A stretch of DNA of 64,000 bases, taken from positions 25,831,233 to 25,895,232 of the forward strand of contig OW285188.1 in NCBI GenBank assembly GCA_935421135.1. The letters run 5' to 3'. The position numbers were made by a program, and so were the translations under genes. The stretch is from Bugulina stolonifera (Eukaryota; Bryozoa; Gymnolaemata; Cheilostomatida; Bugulidae). The notes beneath the pieces were generated by a model. The model did not search any database. It saw only the letters and a program-made list of their open reading frames with translations, and was not told the DNA's origin. Position 1 is the stretch's first letter, and each line of letters begins with the position of its first letter. This document shows positions 45,810 to 58,200 of this stretch, piece after piece.

Positions 45810-48800
45810 ATAGTCATTTAGCAGTTATACAACACAGTATAGCCCTACAAAGAAGAACACTCTAGAATAAATCTAAAAATCAAATCTAATATACCACACT
45901 AGTCTCAATACCAGGCTCATCAAGTTCCACCGATGAAAATCAGGTAGTTTAGCATTTGGGTGGTGTACCAAAGTTTGAACTGAAAACCAGGGAGTTCATT
46001 ACCCAACGTTGCAAGCTCTCGTAAATGTCGTGTGGCTTCATGGTCAGCGAAAAATTAAAATTTTCACACCCTTGATGTAAGCTATTTTTTCCTTCCCACT
46101 CTCCCCTCCCTGTTGGTAAGCCCAGCAAGGCACAATATTCTATATTACCACGATTTTATTTGGTGCAACCGGTTGTGGGCAGACTAATATATTTCCCTCC
46201 CTTGCCTAACTTGACCGAGTAAACACGGTGCAATATTACCGATATATGATATTATTTTATCTTGAGCCACTCTTCGGTGTATAATACTAGCCACAGGGGC
46301 AACTTTTGCCATTAGACTGTAATTACCCTTGTAGCCTACCGACTTGGGATCCCCGAGGTTTGAACCAACCCAGCCGAAAAATGCAACTCCTATAAAAACG
46401 CTAATTAAACATTAACTACTTACGGTGTTCTATGCATATAGATGTAATACTACACCCATAGATACAACACATGTAGGTTGTAAACATTGGGCTACTTGTA
46501 TTCTCAATATTCTATGTACATTATAATAGCATGTCAGATAGGACCTAACTAATAGCTGGAGCAGTAACCTACCATCTTGATGTGTTCTTAAATTATTGTA
46601 TCTTATTGATATTGTAAACTCTTGCATTGTTTCGATATTGTACATTTTGCACTATCAAAGCTTTTTATATTTTGATGTTACAACATGAACTATTTTATGC
46701 CTGAGTCCGCCCAGACTCGGCTGCAGTATTGGAACAGAATAAATTTAGCATAAAAAGAGCTCCAATATTATTTACTATTTGATTGCTTATGCGCTTCAAA
46801 TAAAGTAACATCTCTTGAAGTCCTATCTTTGTTATTGCCAACATATAAATGACAAGTTTTCTCCATCGGGCGTGGGTCCTTGCTAATGCTACTAGGATCC
46901 ACTTTCCCAACACATAACCAGCACTGCACCTGTTACCTTGGCCAAGCCTGTCTATACCTTCAGTAGCCAGCCCATGCATCTCTCGATCTAGCAAGGCATT
47001 CTAATCTACAAGCAGGCTAGCTGGGACACCGCCCTTCATCCTTGATGTTGGCGACGACCCGTTGGTGGCTAACCCATACATCAGCTAGGTCACCTAGTAG
47101 TCATCGGCATCTGGCCGACCGGTACAGCATTTCTGTCCGGTTCCGTTTGGTGTAGAACCCCTCGACTTCAGAGGAAGTTGGGACCAATAGTTTGGTGTGA
47201 TGAAATTATAGACTCAGATTAAACTTTTGTCTTAGCTCTCGGGTAGTCCTCGGCAGGAAACTATGGAAGGAATTGTTAGTGCTACATATAAAAGCTACAG
47301 GGATAGAGTGGGACTCGGACCTAGTGTCATACTGTGAAGACAATGCAAGTTTATTTGACTTGTTAGAAAAAAGTTGTTGTAAATAGGGAATGGTTAATAA
47401 TTTTAGTAGTAGTATCTTAGCTTTCTTCTGTTTTCTAAAGCTTCCATTTTTTAAGCTATCATGTACCTCTGATAGACTGCTGATTCCTTGAGCTGGTTAC
47501 TACTCTTCTGGTACATAGGCTATTGTCCGGCTGTGCCCGTGTTACCTAGCCGAACACAAAAGTTAACCTACTCGATTCGGTAAGTTACTCAAACTGTAAC
47601 TCTAAATACTAGAAAATAGATTATTCATAGGAAGAATTATAACAGCTATAAAATAATATAATAATGATTGTTGTCGTTGCAGTTACTAACTAACTAACTA
47701 ACTAACCAACTATTCATAAAATAATTATTTTATTATTTTATTATAATATTTCTTAACTTTTACTTCAAAATTTAATTCATTAATAAACAATCCAATGAAG
47801 AACAAATATATATTATGATGTGTTTTTAGCAAGGAAATTATCTTTGAGCAATCAGACACTTGTTTCAAATCCATGAAAAAAATACATCATATTATAGGCC
47901 TATATAAAAATAGCCAAACCCCCTAACAAAATATAATATATATTTAACATCAATAATTATTATTAAACTATTATATTATTAAACTATTACAAAAACAAAT
48001 ATCTAGAATTAATAAATAAGAATACAACAACGAACATGAACATAAATATTGTATTTTGTTTATCTATTGTGTTGAGTGTTCACAGATATAAAACAATGAC
48101 TTATTAATAATTATATTATTTATTATTTTATAATTATAATTATAATAAGTCAAGTGTGATCTGTGAAGTGATGTATGGCTAATAGGCCTAATATAATATA
48201 TAGACTAAGACTATTATAGGCTACATGTATATTTATATTAATTAACATTGAATAATAATATGTTTATTAGAGTTATTACTAATATCAAAATTCAATTATT
48301 ATAATCAGGCCATACTCATTGGCTCCTATTATAGTTTTTAATGAAATTAATAATTTAGAAGCCATGATGATCATTCCATGTTTTCTTTTTTCCTTTCTTT
48401 ACAGTGTAAAAAAATATTGGAGTGGTCTTCTCTGCGATTCACTTTCTTTGGTATCCGGAGGCAACATCTGGAGCTTCCGGCCTTCCACCGCTTCTGTTTA
48501 TATAAATCCGCAGCAACAGTTAACACTTTACTTTTTAATTCCAAAGCGTAAAACAGTCACATTATAGCAATAACTATTACTAAACTTAAAATTCAATAGC
48601 GTAATATATGCTTACTTTTAGCAATACTTAAAAAATTTTATCCTAGAAAACACTAAAGGAAAATTTATATGTAGGTCAAAGTAGTTCGGTATCGCAGTAA
48701 CCAATAAACAAAAATAGAATAGAACTCTAATTATAATAATTAGATGATAATATCTCAACTAAAAATATAGAATGTGAATATACTATTGTTTCACACTAAT

Positions 48801-49429
48801 ATAAATCAGTTTGGATCTATGAACTAATTGAGCTAGCATGTGACTTACTGCCTATTATAATATTGAGCAAGTGAAAATATATTTTACATAGCATGCTCAA
48901 CATAACATAAACACCCGAAATGAAAGGGGGAAAGAGCAATAGGATTATTCCTGAAGAACAAACAAAAGATGGACGTGAAGCTGAATCTCAATGGGTAAAT
49001 AGGAAACACAAGCTATTTGATAATTTAACAAAGTTAGTGATATCTGGAGAGTAGTAAAGTTGATAGACACAGAGGACTTACACAACCAATTTGAATTTAG
49101 AAAATTTCACAAGGCTACGTTGTTGGTTAAAAGATGTTGGTTAAAATTACAAAGTTTAGTCACACACTTATCTCGGTGAACTGGACAGTGAAATAGTAGA
49201 TGCCTTGCGGGCAAGGCTGCAATTGCTGTGCCAGTTTTGCTCTCAGTTTGCAGGCAGGTTGGAGTACACCTGTGGCACAAAGGCCCAGTAGTCAGTAGTT
49301 GTATCTAAGAAAAAGCTGCCATGTTAACTTTTAAATTTCCAAATTATTTTACTTATGCAATTATACAAAGCTTGTCATTAATTGTTTGAAAAATGGCTAA
49401 ACACTTAATTTTTGATAATTACATGTGGT
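45810..49429. other. Intergenic, repeat-rich, no gene assigned
   Basis: Contains a more GC-rich block at 46700-47170 with an open minus-strand frame (46695-46994), possibly decayed transposon coding sequence; (AACT)n near 47690; very AT-rich DNA at 47700-48350; and an imperfect inverted repeat at 48081-48165. None of these gives a recognisable protein. Confidence 0.5.
48081..48165. repeat. Imperfect inverted repeat, MITE-like
   Basis: CACAGAT...TGACTTATTA at 48081-48106 is mirrored by 48143-48165, with an AT-only centre. Confidence 0.55.
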
Positions 49430-49692
49430 GTCTTCACGACCTTTTGGACTGGTCTGCATCGCCAATGAAATCCCAAGATGGATATTGACCTAGTACGAAA
49501 GGGCTATCGACCTGGGATTTTGCTTTGCCAGAAAAAACCATCATTAACTCATGAGCACACAGATTTCTTGCCCGAAAATAATGATCTTGCTTTTGGCTCA
49601 AGCACATGTGTTCTCAACCTTGTGACAGAAAATGGCCAGAAAATTCTTGAGCAACTTGGTTTGTGCCTGGAAATTAGGTTGCAAAGACACTA
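49430..49692 (+). repeat. Dispersed repeat family, copy B
   Basis: Second copy of the block at 13890-14148, same orientation, upstream of ABHD8. Carries a 71-codon open frame (RKGYRPGILLCQKKP). Confidence 0.75.
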
Positions 49693-50788
49693 AATTTCTT
49701 GACCAATATTGAAACTGTTTTGAACACTAGACAATAAGGTCTGTATTGTAAGACCCAATTTTGTGCTACACATCATGAAGTCCGCAATTAGACTTTATGT
49801 CTCATACTAAGCTTATTCATAAACTACAGAAATTTGCTTTGTTAGACAGTTGCAATTACATACTCAGTTGGGTTTACATTTAGGATATACTGATTGGTGA
49901 TTTAAGGTAAATTTTCCAATTTATTAAACAGCTAGTTTCCAACTGTCATTTTGAAAATGAAATATGTGGTTGTAAGCGACAATACATCCCGTAAATGAAC
50001 TGTTGTTATAGCAGAGGGTAGCACTCTGCTATAAGTTGTATGACCCCTGGTCTGGTATGTTTCCAGGCACTAGGTCTTTAGCATTTAGCACGAATCACAT
50101 GTGCAGTTAGGTGTTCAAGTCAGCCTGGTCTGATGATTTCATGCTAGACAGGGGTGGCTACAAACATGGACTCATGGTCTGCGAGTAGCCTGCGCCTGTG
50201 TGCTACAATTCTAGTGACTCCCAAGTCCGGTTGCTGGTCTTCTAAGTAAATGGAGAGTATGAAGACTAACTAACAATATGACTCCAGGCTGCTCCTTTAT
50301 GCCCAAATCTTTTTATAGTAGTGCTGCCATCATCTAAAAAGCATAGTCAGGCCATGTTGGCCAGTGATCCACTTCAGACTGGTTACATAACATACATGTA
50401 TAAGAAAGTATCACATCATGAAAGATAAAGGCACTAGATAAGTTACAGATAATACTCAATCTGCATACAGTGTACTGTTTCGGTGCTTAACACCTCATCA
50501 GTACAACTCATAGATCTCCTTAGGTGCACAGCTTGGCAATACTGTATACTTAAAGCAAAGTATGTGCTGAACCGGAGTTCTCACACTCATATACAATGTA
50601 CATGTATATATATATACTATATATGCACATGTATAGGGTATTTAATTAATTCTCATATATTGGCATCCGGTTGGGACATCATATACACAGCACTATCCCA
50701 CTCTCTCCAGTTGAATGTTGCTGTATGAGTTATATTGCATATAGGTGTTACTGTTCCTGGCAATATTAGTGGTACTTGTTGCTTGCAG

Positions 50789-53006
50789 GTAACTACAAAA
50801 TCTGATGTAAGGCTGAGAATTCGCTACCTGAGACCCAATAACCCTGATAAGTCTGAAACCAAAGCTCTCATATTTATACATGGAGTTGGTGGAAGCAGCG
50901 ATGTATGGAATTCCCAGTTGAAGTACTTCTCAAAGAAGGGATATCACGTCATAGCACCTGACCTGATTGGTCACGGCTTTAGCAGTGCTCCTGATAAGCC
51001 CAGCCTCTATACATTTGAAAGTATTAGGCAGCACTGTATAGATGTATTTGATCAAATGAGTAAAGAAGACAATGTGATCATTGGTCATTCTTATGGGTGA
51101 GTGGCAGTTACTCTATATCATAGTTCTAATTAGTCAGGCTATGTAATAATTATATTTTGATATACTATTTATATTGTACTATATATCATAATAACTCTAT
51201 TACAGGCTTTTATCAACTGTAACAATACTAATATATCATTGTATTAAACATATTATCTAAATCATGCGAGTATAGTATTAATTTACAGATATTGCTATTG
51301 TCATCTTATTTTTCATGAAGGACTTCGTTTGCTGCATACCTTGCACACCACAGACGAGAGAAGGTTTCTAAATTGGTGCTGATGAGTGGAGGTGCTCCTG
51401 TAGCCCTGGGTCCACAAACTGGTGTTCTCTCCCTTCCTTCATTTCTTCTATCCTGTTTCCGACTGGCTTTGAGTAGACTCTTTTATCGGTAAGCTAAGTA
51501 CATATACAATGTATTTTACTTCGAACATCTTGCATTTTTGTAATACAAAGTTAACTTACCTTGAAACACCAGCAGAATTTTTCATCATGGTTTCACGCTC
51601 TACTGTGTTATTAAGTATCTGGAGCCTTGTTCATACAAATCCCAGCATTCAGTAGTGATACTAGTAACTCTGTAGAATCTAGTAAACCAACAAAAAGAGT
51701 TTCAGATTAGTTTAAAATACATTGTTACAGAACAGGTTCTCTGTCATTCCTGTTACAGAAATGCGTTTCACAAGAAGAGCAAAAGCTTGCCTAACAAAGA
51801 AATAGCATTTGATGTACCACTAAATGTTCTAAGGTTAGTGTAGTCTTGAGTGCTACATCTTTTGTATATAAGTGTGATGTGCTCAGCGAGCTACTGCATG
51901 TATATAACTATGTGTGGTACAGTATTGTGGGAGTAAATAGAAATTGCGATTATTGTTCAGAAGTTGTAAAAATCTCTGTCATCCAAGTATATGAACTGCA
52001 ATTCTTATGGATGCTTCAAGAGTATTCACTTTATTCTGGAGATGAATATCCATTTAGTTTTGCTAGTGTAGAGTTACCCCTCCTTGTTACTATGTCAACT
52101 TGCTATTTAGTGTACATGCATACATGTATTATAGTGCATGCACAGAATATTTTTTCATGATCAATGGGGGCTGTAAGGACCATGGAAGTTTGATGTCACA
52201 TACATGTATTACAATTATGTAAGTCAATGCTCATTGACTGCTGAGGTTTAGGTTTTATGTATGATACAATATTATATTTCACACGGATTAATTTTATTTG
52301 TCTTGTAGATACACAATGAAAGGTCAGCACTGGGCGGGAGGAGATGTACAGTTTCATAGCGGTCTTTCACAGCCAACTCTTCTCTTACACGGAGTTGATG
52401 ATAAACTGGAGGCAGCTTCAGCAACACTTGAGATGCATGAGGTATGACATGGATTTGCCTCATATGACCATCCCATTATGGCTGTAGAGTCAAATAGATT
52501 GGTGTGCCATAAGTGGGAGTGGCACGCTGGTAGTCGCTTGGTAATGCTGGGGACACGGTTTGGTAAACAGCTCCATGTTATTATTGAAATTTGAAAATTG
52601 TAAACTGAATTGTAGGTGATGGATGCTGAAGTTTGTGCTTCTTTGTACTACTCATTACTAGACAAGGCAGTAACTATATATCCATGTATTAACTGTAGTA
52701 ATGTATTAATATGTTGCTTATGCAATGTTATTTTATGCTAGGATTTTCAATTTCATTACATTTGTATTTATACTTTAGGCTCTCACAACATCCAATATGT
52801 ACTTTATAACCGATGCTAGTCACATGATCATGATGGAGCAGCCTGTCATTGTAAACAAGCTGTTGGAGAACTTCCTCTCTGATAGCATAGCAACTGAAAA
52901 CATGGTAGAAAGAGGGCGGTCACCTTCAGCAGCCCCCAAACCATCTCAAACTAACTTAACCAAGAGCCAACCTAATTTACGTGGAGTTACTCTTACCAAT
53001 AGTTAA
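50789..53006 (+). CDS. ABHD8: Alpha/beta hydrolase ABHD8 (5' exons not found)
   Basis: Exons 50789-51096, 51321-51488, 51759-51833, 52309-52441 and 52779-53006 (TAA); phases 2, 2, 2, 0 agree. The recovered part is 303 residues; human ABHD8 is about 439. The catalytic triad is visible: nucleophile Ser in IIGHSYGTSFAAYLAH, acid in LLLHGVDDK, His in DASHMIMMEQPV. The oxyanion region is FIHGVGGSSDVW, and IAPDLIGHGFSSAPDKPSLY is the family strand-helix block. Likely a serine hydrolase; the physiological substrate is not settled. The first exon seen begins in phase 0 after an acceptor (TTGCTTGCAG), so the start codon is upstream; the ATG at 50735 lies in the intron by this model. The C-terminus (RGRSPSAAPKPSQ) is low-complexity. 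Confidence 0.92.
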
Positions 53007-53009
53007 TGT

Positions 53010-55229
53010 CACTGTGTATAGGGCAGACATTTGTTAGAATCTCCAAGATAGAATTATATTTTAAACTGGCGTGTTGCAACTATATTTTTTTATCCTTTTT
53101 ACCAAAGCAGATACTTTTATTTTTATTATGTTTTATTTATTGTATATTTGTATATAGAACAAGATGGTCTCACTCTCAGGATTGGTGAAGTGTTCAACTT
53201 GATATTTTATTTGTAGCAATATTCTCTCATACCCATTACAAAGTGTACTTTGTATTTCAGGTTTACTGTATAATGACAGTCTATTGTAGGGTGCAGAACA
53301 AAATAATCAAATTCTTTGCTCTACTCAAAACTATAAACAGTATAACAATTTGAAAATAATGAAACAATACTATTTCGATTAGCTTTCAGTATAATATACT
53401 TATACAGTGTAAAAATATAATCATTGATATTCATATATAGGTAAAGCACCAGTTTGACCTAGCTTAGTGACTATATAGAGTGGAGACCAATCAGTGTGTA
53501 CATGTATATTAAATTATTAACATAAATATCTCAACATGGAAGACACCAGAACATACATATATAACTATAACTTAATTTCAATGTTTTAGCTGTACATTAA
53601 CATTGGTATAGATAACATGAGAGAATATTTGGTTATCAGACCAAATTTTATAGATTTGTGCAATAAAACAATGTATGAAAGACTCGAGTACAAATAAAAA
53701 AATAAAAATATATTATGAGTTAGAGCTAGATGTAAGGCGTACAATTAACATGCATATACTCCATGCATGATAATATTACTACTACTAGTACTACAGAATA
53801 TATATGTACTACAGAGCATACTGTACATGTAGTATATATGGCAAACTATGGTGTGTCAGAGAATCAGTTGTCTGCTGTAATCAAAAGTATGACTCAAAAT
53901 ATTGCATTGATTAGAATTATAAATACCATTTACATGTACAGTGAGTATATGGTGCATATATACTATACATTGTACTTGCACATTGTATGTGTGAGATATA
54001 CATTGTAATACTAAGTAGTATTTCAAAATATGGAATTATTAGGCTCAAGTCATAGCTTCTAGGTATTCCCAAATAATGGTCTATTGGAATTACCCATGAA
54101 GCAGCAGAGCACACGGGTGAAATACCTATTCATGACCATGAGCTTGTAGATGTTGAGGAGACAACTTCTAAATTACATCCCACTGCATGCTTACATGTAC
54201 TTGGTCTGTTGGTAGACTCTCTCAACTGCGTATTACAAGTTAGCCTAGATGCATGTGCTGGTCAACTGTTCTTGTGCTTCTCACAACACGATTGGTTGAC
54301 ATCAATTTTCAGAGAATGTATGACATCATCACCTATCTAGAAGTGAATGCATGCAGGGATACATTAACATATTTACACACTACGTGTTAGCCTATTATAT
54401 AGCATAGATACGAACATGTCTATGCATCATTTTGGTTAGACTGGTACATGACCCTATAGTGCGGTATCTCCTAATGGCAGAAACAGGTACATGTACATGT
54501 ATGTTCGCATGGGATGTGCTAGCAATATAGTACAGGAATAATATTATTATAGCCTCAGTTCTGAGTCTTTCATTGAGCTTGCCTATTTAGCTTTGAACAA
54601 GTAGCAAGATCCTGAGGACCTGGGATGGGGGCATAGCCTAAAACCCGGCATTAAAGTTCTAGTACCATTTAGTGCAGGGATGCACCTATATGTACATGTA
54701 GGTACCCTTGTAATCTATGAGCAACTTAATATTCTCATACCAGGCAATCAGACACCTGAGGCTTAAGGGAAACACACACACTGCTGTGTTTTTAAATTTG
54801 TGCATATACGTGTACGCAGTACATACACATACAAAAACGTAGTTGAATTAGTTTTTTGCCTTTTGGTTACTATCGGGGCATTAGCCATCCTGTTTAACAG
54901 ACCTCAGAAGCTGAAGCTGGTTAAGAGAGGTAGGAGCTGGGCTCAGAGTAGAAGAGCTCACTGTTATGACAGGCGTGAGTAGGACATGAACCTGTGACTC
55001 TAAGGTCTATAGACCAGCAAGTTAACCACTACACCACACAGCACTACATGAAAACAGTTATATGAAGAAACAAGTGTACTTCTTTGACCAGTAAACTGTC
55101 AATTTAATATTTCCCAATGACGTCTACAGTACATTCAGTACATCGGAATAACAACTTTCATGTGCTATTATATTACTAGAGTTGAACACCCAACTGCAAC
55201 ATTGAAGCAGTAGTGATACATACATATAC
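53010..55229. other. ABHD8 3' flank and intergenic
   Basis: Probable ABHD8 3' UTR, then AT-rich DNA with AATAAA near 53663 and 53694. The only structured element is the SINE-like copy at 54880-55047. Confidence 0.5.
54880..55047 (-). mobile_element. tRNA-derived SINE-like element, copy 2
   Basis: On the minus strand the head has a box-A-like TGGTGTAGTGGTTAAC (about 55020-55035) and a box-B-like GGTTCATGTCC (about 54983-54993) at normal tRNA spacing. A body follows sharing GAGCCC, GTCTGTTAA and AGGATGGCTAA with 13583-13665. This is the RNA polymerase III promoter layout of a tRNA-derived SINE. Not an intact tRNA gene: the acceptor and anticodon stems do not close. Confidence 0.75.
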
Positions 55230-58200
55230 TTATCTACTGACCTTGTCAAATGGTGTCTCCTGGAAGAGTTCCTGAATGAATTTACGTGCCGGCAGATGAA
55301 AACTGTAGTTAGAGAGTATAGCAGAGACTTCTGAGTACAGACAGAGGTCATTGAATATATCGGGGAACTGCTCCTTCAGCCTACATAGAATATAACAGTG
55401 GTGTGCAGCTGTAATATCGTACTGTATAAGATACTATACAGTGGCGCACACATGTAACAATGTACTGTATAATATACCATACAGTGGTGTGCAGCTATAA
55501 CACCGTACTGTATAAGATACTATACAGTGGTGTACAGTTGTAATATCGTACTGTATAAAATACCATACAGTGGTGTGCAGCTATAACACCGTACTGTATA
55601 AGATACCACACTGGCAAGTAAACAGAGTACATCCATCACACTATTATGATATCGTTATTAGCATATAGCATATAGCATGTACAGATAACTGATAATGTCA
55701 TACATGACTGTATATTAACATAGTAACCACAAGTTTAGTACCTTAGAAGACCCTCTTCTGCTGCGTTCACTCCTATGGAGCTGCAGATTGTAGTAATAAA
55801 CTTGATACACTCTTTCCTTAGTAGGGACCGACCTACAGGCGTCCTCTCCGACACTATAATAACATATCAATATATTCTCATAACAATACATCACACCAAC
55901 ATGAGCACAAATACACGTTCAGTAACATATTTTAGATATGCTGCTATCCAAGTTATATATTGTATGCTGTACCTTTACCATCTATATAATGGTTAATATG
56001 GGCAGGCAGTGTAGTAGGAGACACTGTTTGGATTAAATCCAGTTTAACGCTAGTATCGGTGACATCACTCGCAGTTTGTACGGCATGTGGCTGCTCATTG
56101 GACAGAGGCATCAGACAAGACAAACAGTTGGTAGACGAGTGGAGTTCCAAACCCTCGACTCCCTGACTAATTGGTTTTAAATCATCTACTTCTCCGAAAG
56201 CTCTGTTCTCACAGTAACTGAGATCTTGTTCATCGTCCGGAGAGTAGGGGAGCTGTTCAGGCGAAATGTTAATACGTACATGTATAGTGAAAGTAACACA
56301 CTATTCAAGAAACGGACACTATGCATGTTGAAAATAAATATGACAAGGAAGTCATGCTGAAAATAACTGAACTACTGGTAGGTGACCTTCAAGCCATTCT
56401 GAATCAATCAGGTTCCTCTTGTCTTGTCATACTAAGGATATCTATGAAAGACAATCTACTAACCTCAAACAAACTGAGTACGTCCAAAGGCAGTGCCAGT
56501 CCTATGTACTTAACCGAAAAGGACGCCGGATGATCGATATCTGACAGCTTTCTTATGTCAGAGAGGGATTCAATATCTCCCTGGGCACTTAGTGTTCTGT
56601 TAACAGAAGATATACTATTACCTATTATTGTACGGAGGAAGGAATGAGCTGCATGTGTACAACGTACACCAGACTGTTATACTGATATACTGATAAAATT
56701 AACTAACCTGATAACTCTACTGAATTTAGAAGTTATCTTAGGAGTGGCTGGGTTACTGTGTGTAGATGCACAGTGTGAGTCGGTTGAGGAAGCTGAGGAT
56801 GCTTGTCTTCTCATGGCCCTTACCACTGCCTGGCCCAATTCATCCATGTGTGCTATGTACACCCCCTGGTATGTATAGCAGTGCAATAAAATGTAGTAAT
56901 ATGCTATGTACAAATCAAATTATGAGAAGCAAAAAAATTCTCTAAACAGACTAAAAGAAGACAGGTATGAATTATTGTAAAGCGCCGGAATGTCACTACT
57001 AACTGATGTGATGCACTAACTGATGTGATGCACTAACTGATGTGATGCACTAACTGATGTGATGCACTAACTGATGCACTAACTGATGTGATGTACTAAC
57101 TGATGTGATGCACTAACTTATGTGATGTACTAACTGATGTGATGCACTAACTGATGTGATGCACTAACTGATGTGATACACTAACTGATGTGATGCACTA
57201 ACTGATGTGATGCACTAACTGATGTGATGCACTAACTGATGTGATGCACTAACTGATGTGATACACTAACTGATGTGATGCACTAACTTATGTGATGTAC
57301 TAACTGATGTGATGCACTAACTGATGTGATGTACTAACTGATGTGATGCACTAACTTATGTGATGTACTAACTGATGTGATGTACTAACTGATGTGATGC
57401 ACTAACTGATGTGATACACTAACTGATGTGATGCACTAACTTATGTGATGTACTAACTGATGTGATGCACTAACTGATGTGATGCACTAACTGATGTGAT
57501 ACACTAACTGATGTGATGCACTAACTGATGTGATGCACTAACTGATGTGATGCACTAACTGATGTGATGCACTAACTGATGTGATGCACTAACTGATGTG
57601 ATGTACTAACTGATGTGATGCACTAACTGATGTGATACACTAACTGATGTGATGCACTAACTGATGTGATACACTAACTGATGTGATACACTAACTGATG
57701 TGATGCACTAACTGATGTGATGTACTAACTGATGTGATGTACTAACTGATGTGATGCACTAACTGATGTGATTCACTAACTGATGTGATTCACTAACTGA
57801 TGTGATGCACTAACTGATGTGATGTACTAATTGATGTGATGCACTAACTGATGTGATAGACTAACTGATGTGATGCACTAACTGATGTGATGCACTAACT
57901 GATGTGATGTACTAACTGATGTGATACACTAACTGATGTGATGTACTAACTGATGTGATGTACTAACTGATGTGATGCACTAACTGATGCACTAACTGAT
58001 GTGATGCACTAACTGATGTGATGCACTAACTGATGTGATACACTAACTGATGTGATGTACTAACTGATGTGATGTACTAACTGATGTGATGCACTAACTG
58101 ATGTGATGCACTAACTGATGTGATGTACTAACTGATGTGATGCACTAACTGATGTGATGCACTAACTGATGTGATGTACTAATTGATGTGATACACTAAC

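Noticed and set aside
46330..46380. tRNA-like GGTTTGAACC near 46352
   Set aside because: Box B-like only in the palindromic core; box A is absent at proper spacing in either orientation.
54990..55040. Functional tRNA gene
   Set aside because: Box A and box B are present but acceptor and anticodon stems do not pair; it is continuous with a SINE body.
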